Of a DNA stretch of 64,000 nucleotides, positions 23,669 through 31,529 are shown piece after piece. This DNA is from Halobacillus litoralis. Lineage in GTDB: Bacteria; Bacillota; Bacilli; Bacillales; Halobacillaceae. The stretch's first letter is position 1, and each line of letters opens with the position of its first letter. The position numbers were made by a program, and so were the translations under genes. The stretch covers positions 2,474,001 to 2,538,000 of the forward strand of contig NZ_CP129016.1 in NCBI RefSeq assembly GCF_020524085.2, in the 5' to 3' direction. The notes beneath the pieces are model-generated. The model ran no database searches, was not told where the DNA came from, and saw nothing but the letters and a program-made list of their open reading frames with translations.

Positions 23669-25225
23669 TTAAAAGACTTTTGTCGTCCAGTCTTCGCAGT
23701 TCCAAACATCTGTGACGACATCTTCGTAAAATTCAGGTTCGTGTGAGATAAGCATCACACTTCCTTTGTACTCCTTCAACGCTCGCTTCAACTCAGCTTT
23801 GGCATCCACATCCAGGTGGTTCGTAGGCTCATCGAGTACGAGCAGGTTCGTTTCTTTATTGATCAATTTGCAGAGGCGCACCTTCGCTTTTTCGCCACCG
23901 CTCAATACTTGGACTTTACTCTCGATATGTTTACGAGTCAGTCCGCATTTCGCAAGTGCCGCGCGCACCTCGTATTGGGTGAAGTGACGGAACTCTTCCC
24001 ATACTTCCTCGATACACGTGTTGTCTCCGATCTCTTTCAACTCTTGTTCAAAGTAACCGATGTGCAAATGCTCGCCAAGCTCCACGGAACCTGAAACCGG
24101 CTGGATTTCACCAAGAATACTTTTCAGCAAGGTCGTTTTTCCGATGCCGTTCGCTCCGGACAAGGCGATTTTCTGCCCGCGTTCCATTGATAGGTTGAGG
24201 GGCCTGGAGAGAGGCTCATCATAACCGATGACAAGGTCTTTCGTTTCAAACAAATATTTTCCTGGTGTACGTGCTTGCTTGAAATTGAATTGCGGTTTCG
24301 GCTTTTCGGCATCAAGTTCAATGACGTCCATCTTATCCAATTTCTTCTGCCGGCTCATCGCCATTTTACTTGTCGCCGCATTCGCTTTGTTTCGGGCGAC
24401 GAAGTCCTTCAGGTTGGCGATTTCTTTCTGTTGCTTTTTGTAGGCGGCTTCCAACTGCTGTTTCTTCATGTCATAGACTCGAAGGAATTCATCATAATCG
24501 CCAGGGTAGCGGCTCAGCTCCTGGTTTTCCATATGATAGATCAAGTTGACGACACTGTTTAGGAACGGGATGTCGTGGGAAATGAGGATGAAGGCATTCT
24601 CATATTCCTGCAAATACGTTCTCAGCCATTCGATGTGTTCGACATCGAGGTAGTTGGTCGGCTCATCGAGAAGTAGAATTTCCGGCTTTTCCAGTAACAG
24701 TTTCGCAAGCAGGACTTTCGTCCGCTGTCCGCCACTGAGGTCATGGACATCACGGTCAAGTCCGATTTCGTTCAGACCGAGTCCGTTCGCGACTTCTTCC
24801 ACCTTGGCATCAATCGTATAAAAGTCGTTATTTGTCAGCATATCCTGAAGGACGCCGGTCTCTTCCAATAGGTCCTGGAGTTCATCCGGATCGACTTCCC
24901 CCATCTTGGCAAAAAGGTCGTTCATCTCCTGCTCCATGTCGAACAAGTATTGGAAAGCTGTCCGCAAAACATCGCGGATCGTCATGCCCTGTTTTAAATC
25001 GGCATGCTGATCAAGGTACCCGATACGGATCCGCTTCGACCAGGTGATCTTTCCGGCATCCGGTTCGAGTTTTCCTGTAATGATATTCATGAAAGTCGAC
25101 TTGCCTTCACCATTCGCTCCGATCAAGCCGATGTGTTCTCCTTTTAACAAACGAAAAGACACGTCATCAAAGATCGCACGATCCCCGAAGCCGTGGCTCA
25201 AGTTTTTCACTGTGAGTAAGCTCAT
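23669..25225 (-). CDS. ABC-F family ATP-binding protein (YfmM-like)
   Basis: Two ABC ATPase cassettes in one 518-residue chain without membrane segments. Cassette 1 has GANGEGKST, LSGGQRTKVLLA and ILLLDEPTNYLD; cassette 2 has GANGIGKTT, LSGGEKAKVRL and LLVLDEPTNHLD. A charged linker rich in Lys and Gln (KKQQLEAAYKKQQKEI) lies between. ABC-F proteins act on the ribosome, resolving stalls or, in some branches, protecting against antibiotics. The N-terminus LLTVKNLSHGFGDRAIF recalls Bacillus YfmM; a housekeeping role is more likely than resistance. Start is ATG 25225, after AAAAGGTG. Confidence 0.85.
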   Translation of the reverse strand: MSLLTVKNLSHGFGDRAIFDDVSFRLLKGEHIGLIGANGEGKSTFMNIITGKLEPDAGKITWSKRIRIGYLDQHADLKQGMTIRDVLRTAFQYLFDMEQEMNDLFAKMGEVDPDELQDLLEETGVLQDMLTNNDFYTIDAKVEEVANGLGLNEIGLDRDVHDLSGGQRTKVLLAKLLLEKPEILLLDEPTNYLDVEHIEWLRTYLQEYENAFILISHDIPFLNSVVNLIYHMENQELSRYPGDYDEFLRVYDMKKQQLEAAYKKQQKEIANLKDFVARNKANAATSKMAMSRQKKLDKMDVIELDAEKPKPQFNFKQARTPGKYLFETKDLVIGYDEPLSRPLNLSMERGQKIALSGANGIGKTTLLKSILGEIQPVSGSVELGEHLHIGYFEQELKEIGDNTCIEEVWEEFRHFTQYEVRAALAKCGLTRKHIESKVQVLSGGEKAKVRLCKLINKETNLLVLDEPTNHLDVDAKAELKRALKEYKGSVMLISHEPEFYEDVVTDVWNCEDWTTKVF

Positions 25226-25329
25226 TGTCGTTAACACCTTTTCTATCGTTAGATTCGTCCTTCTATATTATAAAGGGGAATGAAGGGAAACGATAGGGGA
25301 AAAGTAGGAAGAGTTGAGGAAAGGAGTGG

Positions 25330-26226
25330 ATGGACTTGTCTTATGATTGTGTCATCATCGGTGGAGGCATCGCCGGTTTGCAGGCAGGTATCATGCTTGG
25401 AAGGTATCGGCACCGAGTGTTAATGATCGATAGTGGCCGTGGGCGTTCCAGTCTTTGTCATAGGTATAACAATATTGTCGGGTTTCCGGATGGAGTCAGC
25501 GGCCGACAGCTACGCCAGGACGGGATCAAACAAGCACAATCCTCCGGGGCGGAAATAATGGAAGGAAAAGTCATCGATGTCCACTCAAATTTCATCGTTG
25601 AAACGGAAGAAGGGAAACCCTTTCCTACTCGGTCGATTTTGTTTGCTACAGGGATTGAAGAAAAATTCCCGCCTATCCCCGGTATTAAGGAATGTCTGGG
25701 GTTATCCGTATATGTTTGTCCGGATTGTGATGGATTTGAAATCATTGGTGAAAAGACGGCTGTCGTAGGAGAAGGAGAAGCGGGTGCGCAAATGGCACTC
25801 ACTTTGAAAGACTGGAGCGGGGAGATTATTTTCTTTAATCATGGCGGGGCACCTCTATCCCTTGAGACGCAGGGGAAGCTTCGGGAGCACAGGGTCCTTG
25901 TCCAGCAGGCAGAAGTCATTAAGTTCGAGCATCACAGAGGTGTACTGGAAGCGATTCATACAGAAGGCGGTCACCGTTTGGATATAGGTAAAGCTTTTCT
26001 TGCTTTCGGTGGAAATAGGATTCAATCGGATATAGCGATCAAGCTTGGGGCTGAAGCAAACGATAAAGGCCACCTCCTTGTGCATCCCAGGACGAAAATG
26101 ACCAATATCGAAGGAGTATGGGCCGCGGGTGATGTGGTGGATCACACTCAATTCGTCACAACAGCCATGGGTGACGGGGCACAGGCGGCGGTCTGGATAC
26201 ACAAATGGTTGAAAGGTGCAAGGTGA
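25330..26226 (+). CDS. Thioredoxin reductase-like FAD/NAD(P)H oxidoreductase
   Basis: FAD-binding motif VIIGGGIAGLQAGIMLGRY near residue 8, active-site dithiol CPDC in VCPDCDGFEIIG near 138, an NAD(P) loop VVGEGEAGAQMA near 153, and the C-terminal GVWAAGDVVDHTQ that contacts FAD. Length 298 aa is slightly short of TrxB (about 315). It could be a TrxB/AhpF-like or bacillithiol-system (Bdr/YpdA-like) reductase; the CxxC favours the TrxB type. ATG 25330 is only three bases from AAGGAG, so TTG 25336 is a possible alternative start. It stands alone. Confidence 0.8.
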   Translation: MDLSYDCVIIGGGIAGLQAGIMLGRYRHRVLMIDSGRGRSSLCHRYNNIVGFPDGVSGRQLRQDGIKQAQSSGAEIMEGKVIDVHSNFIVETEEGKPFPTRSILFATGIEEKFPPIPGIKECLGLSVYVCPDCDGFEIIGEKTAVVGEGEAGAQMALTLKDWSGEIIFFNHGGAPLSLETQGKLREHRVLVQQAEVIKFEHHRGVLEAIHTEGGHRLDIGKAFLAFGGNRIQSDIAIKLGAEANDKGHLLVHPRTKMTNIEGVWAAGDVVDHTQFVTTAMGDGAQAAVWIHKWLKGAR

Positions 26227-26399
26227 TATCTTTGATTTCAGACCATGGATATAGGATAATGTTGGTTATACCATGGACGCTTCAAAACCAAAACATTCTA
26301 CTTCTTATTCATTGATCCACGTTCCATCTACAGTTTTTCCAAGACATCAATCCAAAACATTCAAAACAAATTGAGTGCATAAGGAGAATCGATACCTAC

Positions 26400-27915
26400 A
26401 TGTTTTTTGACGCTTTTGGGACGGATTCATTTTTATTACTTACGGCATTATTACTGTTCAGTGGTGTGCTTGTAGCGAAGTTTTCTAGCCGTTGGGGCAT
26501 CCCTGCATTGATTTTGTTCATCATGGTCGGCATGGCTTTTGGCAGCGAAGGTCTCGGGATCGTATATTTCAGTGATGCCGGAACAGCCCAGGTCATCGGC
26601 GTATTTGCCCTCGTCATCATTTTGTTCGAAGGTGGTCTACATACGAAATGGGGAACGGTGCGCGCCGTTGCCGTACCTTCGTTATCTCTTGCAACTATAG
26701 GGGTGCTGATCACCTCGCTTATCGTAGGACTTGCCGCTTATCTATTGTTTGAACTCAGCTGGTTGGAATCGTTCCTATTCGGTGCGATCGTTGGATCCAC
26801 CGACGCAGCGGCCGTTTTTGCAGCATTGAAAGAAAGAAACATCAAGGCGAAAATGGGGGCCACCTTAGAAGCGGAGTCTGGAACGAACGACCCGATGGCC
26901 GTCTTTTTGACATTGTCTCTCATTGAATTGATCACAGCAGAACAATCATCGTTCTGGATGCTAATCCCGACGTTCTTCCTGCAGATGGGGCTTGGCCTTA
27001 TCATCGGTCTGGGGTTAGGAAAATTAGCTTCTCTGTCTATTAATCGCATCAAACTGGACTCCAGCGCCCTTTATCCGATTTTTTCTGTAGCCTTTGCTTT
27101 AGCTACCTACAGCATAACCGCATTTAGTGGAGGAAGTGGATTTTTAGGTGTGTACGTAGCGGCACTGGTCATCGGAAATAGTGAACTGACGTATCGCTAT
27201 TCGATTTTCCAGTTCAATGAAGGATTCGCCTGGATGGCGCAGATTCTGATGTTCGTGATCCTCGGCCTTTATGTATTTCCGAGTGAATTGTTTACAGCTT
27301 CGATCATGGTTAATGGCATATTATTATCCATTGTGCTTATTTTAATCGCAAGACCGATTGCAGTTTTCTTATCGATGATCAAGATGAACTATTCAACGAA
27401 AGAAAAGCTGTTCATTTCCTGGGCAGGCCTGCGTGGGGCCGTACCGATCGTACTTGCTACCTTTCCTATTGTAGAAGGACTGCAGAACAGCCAGGCCTTG
27501 TTCAATCTCGTATTCTTCGTCGTGCTGACCTCAGCACTCGTCCAGGGGTCGACGATTTCTTTGGTCGCGAAAAAAATGAACCTTGTGGGACCGAAAAAAA
27601 GACATCCCGCATCACAGCATCGAATTGATTTCCATGGGGAAAGCCAAAGCGGAAATGATTCAATACCAAACCAATGCAGAATCAGCCGTTGTCGGCAAGA
27701 AACTCCATGAAGTCAGCTTCCCTAACCGTGCCAACATCAGTGCCATCATACGAAACAATGAAGTGATCACGCCTTATGGGGAGACGGAAATCAAAGCCGG
27801 AGACTTCCTGTACATTCTAGTGGAAGAAAAGTACAAGGAACAGCTGAAGAAAACGTTAGAGCAGCGCGTACAGAAAAGTGAACAGCTCATGAAAGAAAAA
27901 GACGCTTCCTCCTAA
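26400..27915 (+). CDS. CPA1-type K+(Na+)/H+ antiporter with TrkA-C domain, one frameshift
   Basis: Twelve or so membrane segments begin at FLLLTALLLFSGVL; FEGGLHTKW, GAIVGSTDAAAVFA and EAESGTNDPMAVF are the antiporter core motifs. After LVAKKMNLVGPKK the frame changes and the chain continues DIPHHSIELISMGKAKAEMI through SAVVGKKLHEVSFP and EIKAGDFLYILVEE, a TrkA-C regulatory domain. Joined length 504 aa is normal. The break is in an A7 run (27594-27600); six A would restore the frame. The family exports K+ or Na+ for ion and pH homeostasis, plausible in a salt-adapted cell. Confidence 0.8.
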
Positions 27916-27928
27916 AGCGTCTTTTTCT
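27896..27928 (+). terminator. Rho-independent terminator overlapping the antiporter stop
   Basis: AAAAAGACGCTT and AAGCGTCTTTTT are perfect arms around CCTCCTA and include the end of the coding region. Confidence 0.8.
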
Positions 27929-27974
27929 TATGGATACATATCTTCCACTAAAGCTCCTGATTGTGGAAAGCCCA

Positions 27975-28143
27975 GTTTCGAGACTTTTGCATGAGGATAT
28001 GGTGGTTGGGAAAACGACTCGCTTTCCGTGGGCGAGTGATGAGCCTCCTCGAGCTGACGCTCTGCGGGGTCTCATCTACTACGCACTTCCCACAGGAGTC
28101 TCCTCGTTTTCCCAACCACCATCGATAATAAGATGCTCGAAAC
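27975..28143 (+). repeat. Long palindromic repeat, copy C
   Basis: Outer arms GTTTCGAGAC (from 27975) and GCTCGAAAC (to 28143); inner arms GGTGGTTGGGAAAACGA and TCGTTTTCCCAACCACC; the core has GAGCCTCCTCGAG, GCGGGGTCTCAT and CCCACAGGAGTCTCC. Same orientation as copy A. Confidence 0.75.
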
Positions 28144-28243
28144 CATCTTCACGGGCACAGGGCTTTAGAGGGCGGATAATCCTATAACTACAGTGCTGGA
28201 AGATGTTTAAGCTCCTATTATAGTCAGCCCTTTAGCTGAATGA

Positions 28244-28412
28244 TTTCGAGATACAATGAATGGCAAAAGGGGCGGAGGGGAATGGGGAGACTCCTGCGGG
28301 AAAAAAGTGCTTGGTGAGACCCCACAGGACGCAGTCCGAGGAGGCTCACCAAGCTCCCGCGGAAAGCGAGTCATTCCCCGCAGCCCCCGTTCTCTCAACA
28401 AAAGGTTCGAAA
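28244..28412 (-). repeat. Long palindromic repeat, copy D (inverted relative to copy C)
   Basis: Outer TTTCGAG and TTCGAAA; inner GGGGCGGAGGGGAATGGGGA pairs imperfectly with CATTCCCCGCAGCCCC; the core has GAGACTCCTGCGGGA, GTGAGACCCCACAGGACG, CCGAGGAGGCTCACC and GCGGAAAGCGAG. Reverse-complement orientation to A and C. Confidence 0.75.
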
Positions 28413-28524
28413 TCGAGCCCTGTGCTAATAATGAATATATGATAAATTTAAGGCTTTAGGACATATGTCCTTTCCGGAATTGGCGTCATCCTTTTTAATG
28501 GAATTCAGAATAGGAGGATGAACG

Positions 28525-28950
28525 ATGAAAGGTGCTTTATTTTCACTACTCGGAGGCTTGTGCATCACGATGCAGGGCATCTTCAACGCGAGGATGAGTG
28601 ATTCCATAGGCGGCTGGCATACCACTTCGATGGTCCATCTGGTCGCCTTCACGATATCCATTCTCGTTTATTTTTATGTCAGAGATGGAAAAGGGAAAAG
28701 CTTTAAAAGAGTACCCTTCCTTTATTTGATCGGAGGGACGTTCGGAGTTGTCGTCGTATTTGCAGAATTGACGGCCATCAAAATGATCGGGCCGGCCAGT
28801 GCCATCGCGATTTTACTCGTCGCACAAATCGGTACGGCTTTTGTCATCGAATCGAAAGGCTGGTTCGGTGAGAACAAAATTCCTGTGACGAAACGGCAGG
28901 GAATCGGAATCGCTATGATGCTCGTGGGTGTCATCCTTTTCCAGTTGTAA
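28525..28950 (+). CDS. YdcZ/DUF606-type DMT transporter subunit
   Basis: A half-size drug/metabolite transporter of 141 aa with five hydrophobic segments, starting GALFSLLGGLCITMQGIFNAR and containing FGVVVVFAELTAIKMIGPA. The family typically occurs as gene pairs, and a second member (29674) follows two genes later, so a heterodimer is likely. AGGAGGATGAACG precedes ATG 28525. The Crp/Fnr-type gene between the two is presumably their regulator. Substrate unknown. Confidence 0.8.
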   Translation: MKGALFSLLGGLCITMQGIFNARMSDSIGGWHTTSMVHLVAFTISILVYFYVRDGKGKSFKRVPFLYLIGGTFGVVVVFAELTAIKMIGPASAIAILLVAQIGTAFVIESKGWFGENKIPVTKRQGIGIAMMLVGVILFQL

Positions 28951-28966
28951 AAAGGAGTTCGTTTTT

Positions 28967-29662
28967 ATGAAAGAAAATAAAAAAATCAATCCACAACCTT
29001 ATATCGAGAGGTACGATCTTGAGCGGATCTTTCCAGAAGAATTCATTCCAAAAATCAACGTGTACACCTTCATGAAAGGTGACGTTCTTTTTGCTCCTGA
29101 TGAAACGTTGGATGACATGTATTTACTCGTTGAAGGGAAAATCAAAATTTTCACCCTGACACCGGAAGGCAAGTCTCTCATCAACCGTTTCAAAAGGCCG
29201 CTCGGAGTCATCGGGGATGTGGAATATGTCAAAGGAAATTCGGTCATTAATTCTGTCGAGGCTGTGTCTGACGGGGTGATGCTTGCTGCATCCTTTGAGG
29301 ACTTGAAGGTTCTTGAAAGGAATCATCCGCCATTCATTCGTTTTTTACTGGAGACGGTGGCGCACAAGTTTTATTCTGAATCCCAGGCGTCGAGCCTGCA
29401 TATGCTCTATCCTGTCGAAGTAAGGCTGGCCAGTTATTTCCTATCCATTTCTTCCGATGGGGAAGGGACACTTTTTCATCAGGAGATGCGGACGGCTAAT
29501 TTGAGTGAGCTCGCGGAATGGGTGGGGACGAGTTACCGCCATTTGAACAGGGTGCTGAAAAAAATGGTATCCGATGAAATTATCGAACGGGCGAATGGAT
29601 CGATTAAGATTAAAGATTTGGAAAAACTCCGGGACCTTGCGAACGGAAACATCTATGAATAA
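28967..29662 (+). CDS. Crp/Fnr family regulator (YeiL-like)
   Basis: Residues 25-140 form a cyclic-nucleotide-binding-type beta roll (VYTFMKGDVLFAPDETLDDM, then LLVEGKIKIFTLTPEGKS), and residues 175-215 a helix-turn-helix (ANLSELAEWVGTSYRHLNRVL). 231 aa. No Cys cluster for an iron-sulfur site is seen. ATG 28967 follows AAAGGAG, 16 bases after the first ydcZ stop; the second ydcZ follows after 11 bases. The sandwich of regulator between two transporter halves is known from other Firmicutes. Confidence 0.85.
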   Translation: MKENKKINPQPYIERYDLERIFPEEFIPKINVYTFMKGDVLFAPDETLDDMYLLVEGKIKIFTLTPEGKSLINRFKRPLGVIGDVEYVKGNSVINSVEAVSDGVMLAASFEDLKVLERNHPPFIRFLLETVAHKFYSESQASSLHMLYPVEVRLASYFLSISSDGEGTLFHQEMRTANLSELAEWVGTSYRHLNRVLKKMVSDEIIERANGSIKIKDLEKLRDLANGNIYE

Positions 29663-29673
29663 GGAGGGATACA

Positions 29674-30150
29674 ATGCTTGGTGTCTTATTTTCAGTTGTG
29701 GCCGGCATTTTGATCAGTATGCAAAATGTGTTCAATGCGCGTGTCAGTGAAAAAACAGGAGCGTGGGCGACGACATCACTCGTGCTCGGTTTAGGGCTTG
29801 TCTGTTCTCTGCCCGTCTTTTATGCCATGGAAGAAAGGAGCTTGTTTGATTTCGGTGATGTGAACAAAATCTTTCTGTTCAGTGGCGTTTTCGGAGTAGG
29901 GATCGTATTCTGCCTCATGCGCGGAGTGACACTGATTGGTCCGGCCTATGCGATTTCCATCGCCCTCATCTCACAAATCGTCATCGCTTTTGTCATTAAT
30001 ACGGGAGGATGGTTCGGCTTTGATGCTTCTCCTCTCTCTGTGACGAAGCTTGCGGGGATCGCTTTGTTGATCGGTGGTGTGCTGGTGTATAAATTGGAAA
30101 AATCGCCTGTAGAAGAAGAACATGAGGAAGTGGAACGACTGAGAGCGTGA
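29674..30150 (+). CDS. YdcZ/DUF606-type DMT transporter subunit, second copy
   Basis: 158 aa, five hydrophobic segments, GVLFSVVAGILISMQNVFNAR at the start and GVGIVFCLMRGVTLIGPAYA in the middle, clearly paralogous to the protein at 28.5 kb. It ends with an acidic tail (EEEHEEVERLRA). AAGGAGGG precedes the ATG. Together with 28525 and 28967 it forms a three-gene operon that ends at the terminator overlapping its stop. Confidence 0.8.
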   Translation: MLGVLFSVVAGILISMQNVFNARVSEKTGAWATTSLVLGLGLVCSLPVFYAMEERSLFDFGDVNKIFLFSGVFGVGIVFCLMRGVTLIGPAYAISIALISQIVIAFVINTGGWFGFDASPLSVTKLAGIALLIGGVLVYKLEKSPVEEEHEEVERLRA

Positions 30151-30179
30151 CCTCACATGGAGGATCACGCTCTTTTTTT
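30143..30179. terminator. Terminator between the YdcZ operon and the Mn catalase gene
   Basis: GAGCGTGA and TCACGCTC arms, followed by seven T on the plus strand. It overlaps the YdcZ stop codon and lies directly before the end of the convergent catalase gene. Confidence 0.8.
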
Positions 30180-30181
30180 CG

Positions 30182-31072
30182 TTACATATTTTCCATCAGC
30201 TTCTTGGCAATTCGTTCGTAATCATCCCGGTCGATGCCAGGTGCGAATTCTTCCGGCAGGTCATCGAGGTCAGGAATCGGAGCTCCTTTTGGCGTCCCTT
30301 GGATGACCTGGAGCGGCTGCCCGTTCTCGGGGTTCGTCCCTTTCCATATCTTCTTGATTTCATGGTAGTCATAATCGCTCCATGTATACAGAATGTTATC
30401 CAGTCCCTGGTCAAGGTAGGGGCGGGCATAATCAAACTTAGAGTTGTCGAGGTCAGGAACAGGAAGCATTTTTTTCACATCGACCCCTGTAGCGATTTCC
30501 AATGCTTTCGCATAAGCAAGGGCATGTGTTCCTCCTCGGACAAGTAAGTAGCCAATCATTTCACGTGCCGTCGGGTGATCGGTCATTTCATAGACCCTCA
30601 TCTTATGTGTTCGTGCACCGAGTTCGAGAAAGAAGTTGTGCAAAAGATCTAGCACCAGGTTTCCACTGGAAAAAACGTTATCGCCCGTCCAGGCACGTCC
30701 CATCGAATCGCCGGGGAGCGCCGTTTGGGCTGTGGCGATGAATTGATAGGAATTCCTTTTGTTCAACCCGTTTTGGAGGGGAGCGATATTGGGATCACCG
30801 GTAAAAGTCACTCCGCGGGTGAGGAGGTTGATCGAATTGTTCACCAGTTCGACATGTCCGAATTCTTCCGCTGTAATACTTGCCACTAGATCGTAGAATG
30901 GACGGTGTTTTTTCTTTTGGCGAAAAGCCAAGGACTGAAACATGTAGTTATTCAATGTAGACATTTCGCCGAACTTTCCACCTAAAAGTTCTTGAACAGC
31001 AGCTGCTGCATTAGCGTCGCCGTGTTCAGGAATGGTCAAAGCAATCTGCATCCGGTCGAGTCGCTTAAACAT
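30182..31072 (-). CDS. Manganese catalase family protein
   Basis: 296 aa with the ferritin-like dimanganese core: LLGGKFGEMSTLNNYMFQS near 30, ITAEEFGHVELV (ExxH) near 67, DLLHNFFLELGARTHK (E in the second pair) near 145, and GGTHALAYAKALE (H) near 182. It decomposes hydrogen peroxide and is common in spore coats of Bacillaceae. The C-terminal 70 residues are Pro/Asp-rich as usual. Preceded on the same strand by a DUF2642-like gene 12 bases upstream, so the two are probably co-transcribed in sporulation. Confidence 0.9.
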   Translation of the reverse strand: MFKRLDRMQIALTIPEHGDANAAAAVQELLGGKFGEMSTLNNYMFQSLAFRQKKKHRPFYDLVASITAEEFGHVELVNNSINLLTRGVTFTGDPNIAPLQNGLNKRNSYQFIATAQTALPGDSMGRAWTGDNVFSSGNLVLDLLHNFFLELGARTHKMRVYEMTDHPTAREMIGYLLVRGGTHALAYAKALEIATGVDVKKMLPVPDLDNSKFDYARPYLDQGLDNILYTWSDYDYHEIKKIWKGTNPENGQPLQVIQGTPKGAPIPDLDDLPEEFAPGIDRDDYERIAKKLMENM

Positions 31073-31084
31073 GACACCCTCCTT

Positions 31085-31312
31085 TTACTTGTATCGTTGA
31101 TCAGGATACACCCAAACGATCTGCTGGGTCCTTACGAAAAATGGAGTTCCACTCACCTCGACGACAATATGATCCGGCATGACCGTCTTCAACCCGCCGC
31201 GTACAGACCCTTGTGTCGTCTGGACGACGACAGGTGCGCCTTGAATGGACAAGAGCGTCTGGTACACATATGGGTCGATTGCGGAATTCATGGACACGTT
31301 TTGAGAATTCAT
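31085..31312 (-). CDS. YuzF-like/DUF2642 small protein
   Basis: 75 aa. YVYQTLLSIQGAPVVVQTT followed by GSVRGGLKTVMPDHIVVEV and FFVRTQQIVWVYPDQ suggests an Sm-like small beta-barrel as in the DUF2642 family, several of which are spore-associated. ATG 31312 follows GGGAGCAG on the minus strand; the longer in-frame start has no ribosome binding site. The Mn catalase gene follows after 12 bases. Function unknown. Confidence 0.7.
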   Translation of the reverse strand: MNSQNVSMNSAIDPYVYQTLLSIQGAPVVVQTTQGSVRGGLKTVMPDHIVVEVSGTPFFVRTQQIVWVYPDQRYK

Positions 31313-31435
31313 ACATTCTGCTCCCTTCACAGGTAGTCTCACTTAAAGATGTATATGTACAAACCTCCTTTTTAGGCATCCTGTCCGGGAAAAAGAAGCG
31401 AAGGATCGTATGCTCGGCATTGTGACTTTACGTAT

Positions 31436-31505
31436 ATTAGCGAGTTTCCGGATTTTATTAGCAGGTTTTGGAGTTTTATTAGCGACTTCACTGATAATAT
31501 TAGCA
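31436..31505. repeat. Tandem 21-nt ATTAGC repeats
   Basis: ATTAGC occurs at 31436, 31457, 31478 and 31499, exactly 21 bases apart, with each unit beginning ATTAGC and ending in a TTTT or TAAT-like stretch (ATTAGCGAGTTTCCGG, ATTAGCAGGTTTTGGAG, ATTAGCGACTTCACTG). About 3.3 degenerate units between the YuzF-like gene and the hopene cyclase gene. Confidence 0.7.
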
Positions 31506-31529
31506 ACTGTCTGCTATGTTGATGATCTT

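Larger units (their letters stand above)
27929..28524. other. Repeat-filled intergenic region of about 600 bases
   Basis: Holds two long palindromic repeats in opposite orientation and no supported gene. The last 60 bases contain the ribosome binding site AGGAGGATGAACG of the YdcZ gene. Confidence 0.6.

Noticed and set aside
28256..28459. Small open frames at 28.2-28.5 kb
   Set aside because: They are translations of repeat copy D and have low-complexity, Gly/Ser/Arg-rich products.
31436..31505. CRISPR array
   Set aside because: Units are 21 bases, mostly degenerate, with no distinct repeat/spacer alternation and no cas genes nearby.
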